From the NCBI RefSeq assembly GCF_022267555.1, contig NZ_CP073586.1, positions 2,763,501-2,827,500 of the forward strand: 64,000 nucleotides of DNA, written 5' to 3'. Origin of the DNA: Proteiniphilum propionicum (GTDB lineage: Bacteria > Bacteroidota > Bacteroidia > Bacteroidales > Dysgonomonadaceae). The notes below the pieces were generated by a model. That model had not been told where the DNA came from. It saw only the letters and a list, made by a program, of their open reading frames with translations, and did not search any database. The stretch's first letter is position 1; the number at the start of each line of letters is the position of its first letter. The position numbers and the translations under genes were made by a program. This document shows, in pieces, positions 54,450-64,000 of this stretch.

Positions 54450-55415
54450 CTATATTTTCTCAATAATTTTCCAGATAGCCTCAATCCATATTTCACTGTT
54501 ATTGAGTGATGGGATAAATGTGAATTTTTCACCACCTGCTTCCATAAAAATAGTACGAGCTTCAAAATCTATGTCGTAGAGAGTTTCCATGTTATCAACT
54601 ATAAAACCGGGAGCGGCAATTGCAACTTTCTTCCATCCCAGTTTTGGCAGATCTCCAATATCTGTGTTCAGAAAAGGCTTTAGCCAGTTTTTTCCCCTTT
54701 GTGAGGAGTAAAAGATGAGAGTGTGATGAGGATCGATCTTCATTTTTTCACATAAAAGCCTGTTTGTCTCTTTTAACTGGTAAACGTAATCGAACTCTTT
54801 CCCCTTTTTCCATCCTGCTTCAACTTGTGATACGGGGAGGCTGTGGTAACAGAATACCAGCCTGTCGATTTCACCGAGATAGGGCTTTGCATTCTCCGCC
54901 AAAGCATTAATAAAGGATGGGTGGTAGTAGTATGGCTCTACAAACTTCACCCTGAAGGAGTGAGGGCGTTTGAAGAAAATACGGCCAAGCTCCTCTTTGA
55001 TGGTCTGTGTGGTTGATTGTGCAAATTGCGGGTACATGGGAAAAACAACCACCTCGTGAAGTAGCGGGCACCTTCTCTCAAGCTCTTTGAACGCGCTCGA
55101 TATATCAGGTTCGCCGTAGCGCATGGCTATCTCAACCGTAATCCCCTTTTTTGCTTCGAGATCTTCCGCAAGCTTTTGCATATAATAGAGTAGTGGAGAT
55201 ATTTTTGGTTCTTCGGCCCTCCATATTCTTTTGTATTTTTCAGCTGATTTTGCAGCTGAAAAGGGTGCAATAATCTTCCTGGCCAGAAAGAACGATAACC
55301 ATTCAGGATATCCCGTCAGGTGCGGGTCTGACAACATATCACCAATGAATTTTTTTACATCGGGTTTCTCAGCAGTAGCGGGAGTTCCCACATTTAGTAA
55401 TAGTATGCCTCTCAT
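54450..55415 (-). CDS. hemH: Ferrochelatase
   Basis: Inserts iron into protoporphyrin (or, in some bacteria, into coproporphyrin). 321 residues: GILLLNVGTPATAEKPDVKKF, MRYGEPDISSAF, VVFPMYPQFAQSTT, the metal-site His in FCYHSLPVSQ, YSSQRGKNWLKP and APGFIVDNMETLYDI, with the catalytic Glu in METL. Soluble or peripheral. Many Bacteroidales are haem auxotrophs but keep hemH, so scavenged porphyrin may be the substrate. Confidence 0.95.
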   Translation of the reverse strand: MRGILLLNVGTPATAEKPDVKKFIGDMLSDPHLTGYPEWLSFFLARKIIAPFSAAKSAEKYKRIWRAEEPKISPLLYYMQKLAEDLEAKKGITVEIAMRYGEPDISSAFKELERRCPLLHEVVVFPMYPQFAQSTTQTIKEELGRIFFKRPHSFRVKFVEPYYYHPSFINALAENAKPYLGEIDRLVFCYHSLPVSQVEAGWKKGKEFDYVYQLKETNRLLCEKMKIDPHHTLIFYSSQRGKNWLKPFLNTDIGDLPKLGWKKVAIAAPGFIVDNMETLYDIDFEARTIFMEAGGEKFTFIPSLNNSEIWIEAIWKIIEKI

Positions 55416-55469
55416 TTCACGGTTACGGATTATCTGTTCCGTATATCAATTATTATTCACATATATGCA

Positions 55470-56522
55470 CTATTCCAGGTATGTTTCCAATAGCTTTGAT
55501 GATTCGCTTGGTATTATTATCACCGACTCTGTATCAGCCGGGATAAGCATTGATTCTCCCTGTTGAATAAATTCAGAGTTTCCTTTATTATCTTTTATTG
55601 TGCAGTGGCCGGCCATGCATATATAAATCACAAAAGAATCAATATTGGAATAGTCTCTTGTCACTGGAATATCTATATCCAGCAGTTTTGTGGTGAAGAA
55701 AGAAGATGATACCAACTTAACAGGATAGTTTGTTTTTTTCCTGTAATCTGTTTTATAAGAGCTGTAAACGTTGTAGTCGATAGCGTCTTTAGCCATTTCT
55801 GTATGCAGCTCGCGGGGGTTCCCGGCAGCATCTTTTCGGTTATAATCGTAGATACGATAAGTGATATCTGATGTCTGCTGTATTTCGGCTATGAAGCAAC
55901 CAGCACCTATTGCGTGTACACGCCCCGCCGGCAGGAAGAAGACATCCCCGGCTTTTACTTCATATCTTCTGAGCGTCTCTGTGAAAGTATTGTCTTTAAT
56001 TTTTTCCAAGTAATCATCGGGAGTGATGCTTTCTGCAAATCCCGAATATAGAAATGCCCCCGGTGTAGCGTTTACCACGTACCACATTTCGGTTTTACCG
56101 AAAGAGTTATGTCGCTCTTTTGCCAGCGCATCGTCGGGATGTACCTGTATGGACAGGTTGTCGCGGGCATCAATAAATTTAATAAGCAGCGGAAATGTGT
56201 CCCCAAATTTCTTGTGCACATGCTTTCCCACAAGCATCTCTTTGTAAAGAGAGTTCAGCTTATCGAGGGATTTACCCGCAAGATATCCGTTGGATACTAT
56301 GGAAACATTTCCCCTTACTCCCGAAATTTCCCAACTTTCACCAATACCATCACGTAATGGTTTTATATTCTTGAATTTGCATATCTCCGTTCCTCCCCAG
56401 ATAACAGGTTTGAGCAAAGGCTCGAATTTTAATGGGTATAATGAGTTCTTCGACTCTTTCGAACTGTTTGAGGCCGAAAAGGAGTGGATTTTGTCTGATT
56501 GTTGATTATTGTTGATTGTCAT
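55470..56522 (-). CDS. manA: Mannose-6-phosphate isomerase, class I
   Basis: Interconverts mannose-6-P and fructose-6-P. 350 residues; cupin fold with zinc ligands in IQVHPDDALA (Q, H), KTEMWYVV (E) and the late PAGRVHAIGAG (H). The substrate Arg is in DITYRIYDYNR. It opens with a Ser/Asn-rich 30-residue tail that is not part of the domain, so the true start could be later. Divergent orientation to none; it follows glgB by 12 bases on the same strand. Confidence 0.93.
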   Translation of the reverse strand: MTINNNQQSDKIHSFSASNSSKESKNSLYPLKFEPLLKPVIWGGTEICKFKNIKPLRDGIGESWEISGVRGNVSIVSNGYLAGKSLDKLNSLYKEMLVGKHVHKKFGDTFPLLIKFIDARDNLSIQVHPDDALAKERHNSFGKTEMWYVVNATPGAFLYSGFAESITPDDYLEKIKDNTFTETLRRYEVKAGDVFFLPAGRVHAIGAGCFIAEIQQTSDITYRIYDYNRKDAAGNPRELHTEMAKDAIDYNVYSSYKTDYRKKTNYPVKLVSSSFFTTKLLDIDIPVTRDYSNIDSFVIYICMAGHCTIKDNKGNSEFIQQGESMLIPADTESVIIIPSESSKLLETYLE

Positions 56523-56534
56523 TGTATTATCAAA

Positions 56535-58541
56535 TTAATTGCATTTCAGCACAATTGCGGTCCTGGATGGCAGGTACAGTTTCAGCCAGCCTTTATTATC
56601 GGGTGCATAGAGCGGATCGAAATGTGTAAAATGATGTATGGTGTCGTCGTTCAGGCCGAATCCACCGAACTCGGGATTATCAGTATTTAGAACAATCTTA
56701 TATTCGCCCTGTGGTACCAGTATCCCATAGTCACTGTATGATCTGTTCGGATGAAAATTGAAGACAAAGAGTAAGTTTTTTCGCATATAGGCAAGGATGT
56801 TATCACTGTCATTATCCCATATCTTCACCAGGCTGGTTTCCTGAAAGTTGTGAACGGACCTGATGAGTGAGACCATCGCTTTGTCAAAATCGCCCAGATA
56901 GTGATACTTCAGGTTGTGGTCATCGGCCAGATGCCATTGACGTCGTGCATATTTGTAGGACCAGTTGTTTCCTTCACGTGGAAAATCGATCCACTCGGGA
57001 TGGCCGAACTCATTTCCCATAAAGTTCAGGTAACCGCCGTTCATTGTACTTGCTGTTACCAGTCGAATCATTTTATGCAGAGCTATCCCTCGATCAACGG
57101 CATACGAGCTGCTCATCAGTTTCGACATGTACCAGTACATGTCAGCATCAATAAGCCTGAATATAATGGTCTTATCACCTACAAGAGCCTGGTCGTGACT
57201 CTCAGCATAAGAGATAGTCTTTTCATCTGACCTCCGGTTGGTTGTTTCCCACCATATTGAGGATGGATGCCAATCTTCATCTTTCTTCTCCTTGATGATT
57301 TTTATCCAGTAGTCGGGAATATTCATCGCCATTCGGTAGTCGAACCCGTATCCGCCCGATTTGATATTCAAAGCAAGGCCTGGCATCCCGCTAACCTCTT
57401 CTGCAATGGTTATAGCATGCGGGTTTACTTCATGTATAAGATGATTGGCCAGCGTCAGGTAGCAGATTGCATCGGGATCCTGGTGTCCGTTGTAGTAATC
57501 GCCATATTCAGTAAAACATTCTCCCAGCCCATGGCTGTAATAGAGCATTGATGTTACGCCATCGAAACGAAACCCGTCGAATCTGTACTCCTCCAGCCAA
57601 TATTTGCAGTTGGAGAGCAGAAAGTGGAGCACTCCATCTTTTCTATAATCAAAACAGAGTGAGTCCCAGGCAGGATGATTTCTTCTTTCCGGATTGGAAT
57701 GGAAGTATAGGTCGAAAGAACCATCCATCCTGGCAATACCTTCTGTCTCGTTCTTTACAGCATGCGAGTGGACAATATCCATGATTACTGCTATACCCAT
57801 ATCGTGAGCCTTATCTATAAGTTCACGCAGCTCATCGGGGGTACCGCTTCGCGATGAGGGGGCAAAAAAACTGGATACATGGTATCCGAACGACCCGTAA
57901 TAGGGATGCTCCTGGACCGCCATTATCTGAATAGCATTGTAGCCGTTCTCTTTTACCCGGGGAAGAATATTATCCCTGAACTCATTGTAAGTGCCTACTT
58001 TCTCCTCCTCTGTTGACATTCCCACATGTGTTTCATAGATGAGAAGGGGAGAAGTATCAGGCTTAAAGCCCGTATGCTTGAAAGTGTAGCTCTCTTCAGG
58101 TTCCCATACCTGTGCACTGAAGATTAGCGTTTGTTTGTCCTGAACCACTCGTTTGCACCATGCCGGGATTCTTTCTCCGGAACCGCCCTGCCAGCTTACA
58201 TGAAGCTTATAAAGGTCTCCATGATGTATTTGTTCGAGTGGAATCTTTACCTCCCAAACGCCGTTATCTATTCGTCGCAAGCGGAACGCTTCTAATCTTT
58301 GCCACTGATTGAATGTGCCAGTGAGAAATATTTCAGTAGCATTTGGCGCCCATTCACGAAACACCCATCCTCCTGAAGTTTTATGCAGCCCGAAATAGAG
58401 ATAACCTGTAGCAAAATCGGAAAGAGTGATCGTACCGTCTTGCGTGAGATCATTCAGTCGTTCTAAATAGTAGTTGTGCCGGCCCTCGATAGCTTTTGAA
58501 TGAGGCTTAAGCCATGGGTCGTTTTTGATGATATCAAGCAT
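56535..58541 (-). CDS. glgB: 1,4-alpha-glucan branching enzyme
   Basis: Makes alpha-1,6 branches in glycogen. 668 residues, GH13: N-terminal CBM48 (GWVFREWAPNATEIFL), barrel with VIMDIVHSHAV, DGFRFDGVTSM (nucleophile D), TIAEEVSGMPG (general acid E) and SHDQALVGDKT with the stabilising D in the ESHD segment, then the C-terminal beta domain. The length and the eukaryote-like barrel are typical of Bacteroidales GlgB. Followed by manA, so carbohydrate storage and mannose entry share an operon. Confidence 0.95.
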   Translation of the reverse strand: MLDIIKNDPWLKPHSKAIEGRHNYYLERLNDLTQDGTITLSDFATGYLYFGLHKTSGGWVFREWAPNATEIFLTGTFNQWQRLEAFRLRRIDNGVWEVKIPLEQIHHGDLYKLHVSWQGGSGERIPAWCKRVVQDKQTLIFSAQVWEPEESYTFKHTGFKPDTSPLLIYETHVGMSTEEEKVGTYNEFRDNILPRVKENGYNAIQIMAVQEHPYYGSFGYHVSSFFAPSSRSGTPDELRELIDKAHDMGIAVIMDIVHSHAVKNETEGIARMDGSFDLYFHSNPERRNHPAWDSLCFDYRKDGVLHFLLSNCKYWLEEYRFDGFRFDGVTSMLYYSHGLGECFTEYGDYYNGHQDPDAICYLTLANHLIHEVNPHAITIAEEVSGMPGLALNIKSGGYGFDYRMAMNIPDYWIKIIKEKKDEDWHPSSIWWETTNRRSDEKTISYAESHDQALVGDKTIIFRLIDADMYWYMSKLMSSSYAVDRGIALHKMIRLVTASTMNGGYLNFMGNEFGHPEWIDFPREGNNWSYKYARRQWHLADDHNLKYHYLGDFDKAMVSLIRSVHNFQETSLVKIWDNDSDNILAYMRKNLLFVFNFHPNRSYSDYGILVPQGEYKIVLNTDNPEFGGFGLNDDTIHHFTHFDPLYAPDNKGWLKLYLPSRTAIVLKCN

Positions 58542-58563
58542 AATAGTGCATATTGAGGATGTA

Positions 58564-59013
58564 TTAAACTACGGCAACCTTAATGATAATTTTTTTTGTT
58601 TCTCCATTGCCAATAAGAGGAGCGTGGCCATCCTCGGGAGAGAAGATTACGAATTCACCTGGTACAACAGTTACATATGATGATGGAGCATCAAGGAAAA
58701 ATTCAATATCGTTTTCCTTATCGTATCCTGATTCCGGCTCTGAAAGCCCCGAAAGGGATTTCCAGCCGAATGTCTCGGCAATGGTTACCGGTATCTGGAT
58801 ATCGATATATTTTCTATGTGTTTCCAGTTTCGCTTCTTTAGCCGCTTTCAGCCGGGTTTTAACAATAGATGCCTTAAGCTGTTTTCCGTCAATTTCAACG
58901 GTCCCGGCCTCTGCACCATCAATGTCTGTTTGTTTGATAAATTCAAACGCTTTTTCAAAAAGAGGATGCAGACTGAAATATCTGGCTGCATTCGCGAGGT
59001 TGTCGACAATCAT
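58564..59013 (-). CDS. YhcH/YjgK/YiaL-family protein
   Basis: 149 residues, cupin-like DUF386 fold: MIVDNLANAARYFSLHPLFE, YIDIQIPVTIAETFGW (metal/substrate site) and FVIFSPEDGHAPLIG (late His). The family is linked to sialic acid and other sugar catabolism, perhaps as an epimerase/mutarotase-like enzyme. First gene of a minus-strand set leading to glgB (gap 22 bases) and manA. Confidence 0.9.
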   Translation of the reverse strand: MIVDNLANAARYFSLHPLFEKAFEFIKQTDIDGAEAGTVEIDGKQLKASIVKTRLKAAKEAKLETHRKYIDIQIPVTIAETFGWKSLSGLSEPESGYDKENDIEFFLDAPSSYVTVVPGEFVIFSPEDGHAPLIGNGETKKIIIKVAVV

Positions 59014-59127
59014 AATTAATGCTGTTAAATATTAATCGAACCTTACAAAGATAAAGAAATTGTGTATATTTTCTCTTTATTTTGATCGTAAAAACTGATA
59101 TTGCTTAATAATAATGAACAAAAAACA

Positions 59128-59135
59128 TATCTTTG
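59128..59135 (+). promoter_or_regulatory. -7 box before the PDZ protein gene
   Basis: TATCTTTG 34 bases before the ATG. The -33 element is not convincing (TTG at 59101-59103 is 24 bases away). Confidence 0.6.
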
Positions 59136-59169
59136 TAAACTTTGAAGAAATAATATACATATAAATACA

Positions 59170-60606
59170 ATGAGGCGAATTGTAATTCTTTTAATAATTT
59201 TTCTTATATACCCGGTAAGTGTGTTGCCGGAGAACTATACAACCACATGCAGTTTAGGCTTTAATTTCGAAGTAAGTGAAGACAAGAGCTGGGGATATAA
59301 AGAACCTGTTATTGTTGATATAACCCCCGGTTCTCCTGCCGAAAGGGCCGGCCTTAAACTGAACGACATAATCCTATCCGTGAATGGAAATGGAACATAC
59401 CTGAAGTCGCACCAGACCGTTATGTCGTGGTTTAATCTGAATGAGACGTCTATGAAAATTGCCATTCGCAATCTTGAACACTCATTTAAGGAATTGAATA
59501 TCGATAAAGATTGCCGTCACAGTAATGGTATCAGGGAATCACAGCTTGCTCCGGTTTTTGCTTTTTACAGCCTGGAGGATGTGCAGGAGAGACGTTTCCT
59601 GATGCCGGTGAAGACAAAAACCAACAGTGAGGCCCTCTTGCATGATTACCGTACGTTTGCTTTTTCTCCTTCGGGTGAAAATACCCGAGAACTTGATGAG
59701 CAGATTAATGCAATTTTTACTCGTGTGTTGACCGATAAAGGGATGAGGTACAGTCCCGATGATCCTGATTTAATTATTCAGACCTATTACAGCTATCAGA
59801 ATAATCCTCTGTTTAAACCTGATTCTCCCACTTATGGGAGTTATCAGCCCGTATGGCGGTTCGATTCAAAAAGCAACAGAACGGTAAAAATCCCTCTTTA
59901 TAACCCTTCAGAGGCTGTTCGTGTAGATGATATTGCTTTTAATCTTGAATTTGGCTATCGGTTCTATGATAACAAATTCATAGAAGCTGGGAAAATGATA
60001 CTCATATGGGAGAGTGAAGTGAAAGAACGACTGAGTAGCCATTATGATCTCTTGAATTATCTTGGATTGAATCTTCCGCTTATGTTGCAAAAGTTTCCGT
60101 ACCCCGGGAATCTGGCGTTTGCTACTTATCAGGTGAAGTACCTGAAGTACAACTACACCGGCATAGGATATAATATGAATGACCTGAAGACCGTTGTTTC
60201 AGTTGATCCCGGATCGCCTGCAGCACAAGCCGGAATACTTCCCGGTGATATCATTCTTGATATTCAGGGACAGAGTTTTAATCATACACCCCAATCGCTT
60301 ACTGATGGGTATAGGCGTTTCCTTGCCGAGACAATGAATTTCAGGGACAGGAATACCCGTTATACCGATTCGAACGGTTTTCAGGAGTGCATGTTCTGGG
60401 ATGTATCTCGCTACAATGAAATTTCGAAAGCAATCTCCGATAATAAAAGATACAAAGCTGCTTTCTCTTATCTGTTCAATTTCAACCAGTATATCGACTG
60501 GAATACTCCACTTACCATTAATATTATTGTTGACAGGGGCGGAAATATGATGAACTTTGCCGTTACTCCGCAAATAAGCACCAGTTCGCATATACTTGCT
60601 TACTGA
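59170..60606 (+). CDS. Secreted protein with two PDZ domains
   Basis: 478 residues with a signal peptide (IVILLIIFLIYPVSVLPE). PDZ-like domain 1 at about 30-105 (VIVDITPGSPAERAGLKLND, IILSVNG) and PDZ-like domain 2 at about 340-400 (VVSVDPGSPAAQAGILPGDI, ILDIQGQ). The region between (about 150-320) resembles a DUF4136-like lipoprotein domain: LLHDYRTFAF, DPDLIIQTYYSYQ. No protease active site is visible. It may bind C-terminal peptides of envelope proteins. Single gene. Confidence 0.75.
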   Translation: MRRIVILLIIFLIYPVSVLPENYTTTCSLGFNFEVSEDKSWGYKEPVIVDITPGSPAERAGLKLNDIILSVNGNGTYLKSHQTVMSWFNLNETSMKIAIRNLEHSFKELNIDKDCRHSNGIRESQLAPVFAFYSLEDVQERRFLMPVKTKTNSEALLHDYRTFAFSPSGENTRELDEQINAIFTRVLTDKGMRYSPDDPDLIIQTYYSYQNNPLFKPDSPTYGSYQPVWRFDSKSNRTVKIPLYNPSEAVRVDDIAFNLEFGYRFYDNKFIEAGKMILIWESEVKERLSSHYDLLNYLGLNLPLMLQKFPYPGNLAFATYQVKYLKYNYTGIGYNMNDLKTVVSVDPGSPAAQAGILPGDIILDIQGQSFNHTPQSLTDGYRRFLAETMNFRDRNTRYTDSNGFQECMFWDVSRYNEISKAISDNKRYKAAFSYLFNFNQYIDWNTPLTINIIVDRGGNMMNFAVTPQISTSSHILAY

Positions 60607-60722
60607 CTCCGGCTGTTCCCCAATAATGAGGTTCTCTTTTTGATTTTCACCTGTTTACTCTCCAGCGCTAAGATAAGGGGTGGTTAGCCTGCCAAAATTA
60701 TTTGAAAATAAAGTTGAAAATA
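60607..60722. other. Spacer upstream of the rRNA promoters
   Basis: About 115 bases with no feature before the first rrn promoter. Confidence 0.5.
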
Positions 60723-60755
60723 TTTGGTCGGTATTCTCCAAAATTACTATCTTTG
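60723..60755 (+). promoter_or_regulatory. rRNA operon promoter P1
   Basis: TTTG (60723-60726), spacer of 21, TATCTTTG (60748-60755). Matches the Bacteroidota consensus exactly at both boxes. Confidence 0.85.
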
Positions 60756-60913
60756 CAGTCCTTTCGCTTTGAAAGATATCCATCATAGAGATGATGGGAT
60801 GGCTGAAAGGAATAAACAGATTGTTTAAGGGGTTAATTAGGTTGTTGAAATAATTGATTATCAGCTGTACTTTTTTTAGTGCAAAAAAAAATCAAAAAAA
60901 CTTTCTTAAAAAT

Positions 60914-60944
60914 TTTGGAGTTTGAAAAACAATCTCTATCTTTG
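60914..60944 (+). promoter_or_regulatory. rRNA operon promoter P2
   Basis: TTTG (60914-60917), spacer of 19, TATCTTTG (60937-60944). A second start 189 bases after P1, so two promoters feed the operon; about 300 bases of leader precede the 16S. Confidence 0.85.
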
Positions 60945-61245
60945 CACCCGCTTTTGGGAACAAGATATCCCGAAACAAAACGGAAGCGATCTTTAGATAT
61001 TTACATACACGTTTTTTAAAAAGACAAAGCAGAGTATACAAGTGCTTGATTTTTTTTGACAGAAGTCGAGCAATATTGGTACCCGTTCAATTAATAATAA
61101 AAAGGAATAAATCGTGAATCCGGGAGTTGATAATGGATTAATGATCTCATTCATTCGTAGAGTTTATTTTTCGGTTTTGTATTAAGCATTTCACATTTTT
61201 GGATGTTTATTCAAGGCAGTTTCAAGGAAACAAAAAACAAATATA

Positions 61246-62777
<1,532 letters not shown>

Positions 62778-63137
62778 TGGAGAGACTCCTTGTTAACATG
62801 CCGTCAAATGGGCTTTTCACGGAAATATAAGATTTGGGAATTGTTATTTTCATGTTGTATTTCCGGTTCACGATCCTTTTTTTTTCTATTTTTTCATGAA
62901 TATCGGCTTTCATATCCACATCTTGTTTGTATGTTTGCCGCAGTTGGTACCATAACTGTTTTACTTCCTGCTGTTTTACTGTTTAATGTTTTTTTAAAAG
63001 TAATCCGTTTTTTAATTAGCGTGTATTTAATGATATAATTTCTCCCGTTGTGCAAGTTGGGGAGAAAGCCATCTAAGACATCCCGATTTTCCTGAGTAGG
63101 GGAATGGTGTTGAGGGGATGCCGACAGATAACCAGCC
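62778..63137. other. 16S-tRNA spacer
   Basis: Transcribed spacer between 16S and tRNA-Ile, AT-rich with T-runs, containing the pairing stem sequences expected around rRNA processing sites. No gene. Confidence 0.7.
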
Positions 63138-63211
63138 AGTCCTATAGCTCAGTTGGTTAGAGCGCTACACTGATAATGTAGAGGTCGGCAGTTCAACTCT
63201 GCCTGGGACTA
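63138..63211 (+). tRNA. tRNA-Ile (GAT)
   Basis: 74 bases in the rRNA spacer; acceptor AGTCCTA/TGGGACT, anticodon loop CTGATAA giving GAT. CCA not encoded. Confidence 0.96.
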
Positions 63212-63256
63212 CGGATTAATTGGCAATTGCCAATTAGTAATTAGTAATTGAAGATC

Positions 63257-63330
63257 GGGGAATTAGCTCAGCTGGCTAGAGCATCTGCCTTGCACGCAGA
63301 GGGTCAACGGTTCGAATCCGTTATTCTCCA
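63257..63330 (+). tRNA. tRNA-Ala (TGC)
   Basis: 74 bases; acceptor GGGGAAT/ATTCTCC, anticodon loop CTTGCAC giving TGC. The Ile-Ala pair is the standard arrangement in the rRNA spacer. Confidence 0.96.
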
Positions 63331-63667
63331 CAGTATTGATTTAAAGAAGAGTCCAACGGCGAGCGCGCCTGTTTGGCCGTGTGATTTGGAAATGATATAT
63401 TGATGTTTGAACGTCCGCTCGGGGACAATTATCGTAGGCAAGCATTATGCATGTAGCCCTAATACGTTGATAAGCGGTTCGACTCCGTATCAGACAGCTA
63501 TCGATCTGCCGGTTTTTTTTTAATTTCCGTGCATGATTGAAGCGATCTTTGACATGATGAAGTAAACAAGAGCAAAAAACAAAAAAAAGAGTTCATAATA
63601 ACAGAAAAGACGCTGGTATTTATCAGACCCGGCTGCTTATTTTCGTAATAAGCAGAACCGGACGGCG
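63331..63667. other. tRNA-23S spacer
   Basis: Transcribed spacer before 23S, including likely processing stems; no gene seen. Confidence 0.7.

Positions 63668-64000
<333 letters not shown>

Overview
This window reads as a Bacteroidota chromosome, order Bacteroidales. The evidence is Bacteroidales-like 16S signature regions with a CCUCC anti-Shine-Dalgarno end at 61246-62777, repeated TTTG-N19/21-TAnnTTTG promoters, a PorT-like type IX secretion protein, DUF3256, DUF4286 and HU-CCDC81/SPOR proteins, tRNAs without an encoded CCA, and a peptidase-ABC/HlyD/TolC peptide exporter. The 16S looks closest to the Dysgonomonadaceae/Porphyromonadaceae (Proteiniphilum/Petrimonas type), but this is from memory without alignment.

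Layout. (1) 1-8100: an AT-rich accessory island. It has the 3' part of a tyrosine recombinase, a structured leader RNA ending in an intrinsic terminator, then a peptide export operon: a small lipoprotein-like ORF, HlyD adaptor, C39-peptidase ABC transporter and TolC-type channel. Behind it come an HTH protein that carries a double-glycine leader motif at its end, a classic double-glycine peptide, and a CPBP membrane protease that is a candidate immunity factor. (2) 8471-15000: decayed prophage or integrative-element material. It holds a terminase C-terminal remnant, a possible HEPN-type protein, two remnants of VRR-NUC nucleases in paralogous contexts, an XRE repressor, a duplicated pair of small phage regulatory genes, a frameshifted gene, and a translationally coupled two-gene module enclosed by 17-bp direct repeats. 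It ends next to a tRNA-Arg gene.

(3) 15143-36275: mostly core genes. These include DUF3256, GH29 fucosidase, acyl-CoA synthetase, mtaB, a lipid A-type acyltransferase, GT2, PorT, ferredoxin and gap. A four-gene glycolipid operon follows (GT2, LAB_N membrane protein, ArnT-like GT39, nucleotide-sugar epimerase), then rmuC and a TPR histidine kinase/LytTR pair. (4) 36280-38901: a scrapyard with a strong terminator, a group II intron-like RNA scrap, an AAA ATPase interrupted by one stop, a short gene fragment and the 3' end of a pbpC gene. (5) 39037-60606: core genes ettA, tsaD, glnS, a TPR protein, a polysaccharide flippase with a glycerophosphotransferase-like enzyme, XRE-cupin plus acyl-CoA ligase, ruvC, HU/SPOR protein, hemH, manA, glgB, a YhcH-family protein and a double-PDZ protein. 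(6) 60723-64000: the start of an rRNA operon with two tandem promoters, 16S, tRNA-Ile(GAU), tRNA-Ala(UGC) and the 5' end of 23S.

The most interesting parts are the peptide export island (its leader RNA and the HTH/double-glycine fusion) and the repeat-bounded two-gene module at 13070-14995. All family names come from motif recognition by eye; no database search was possible.
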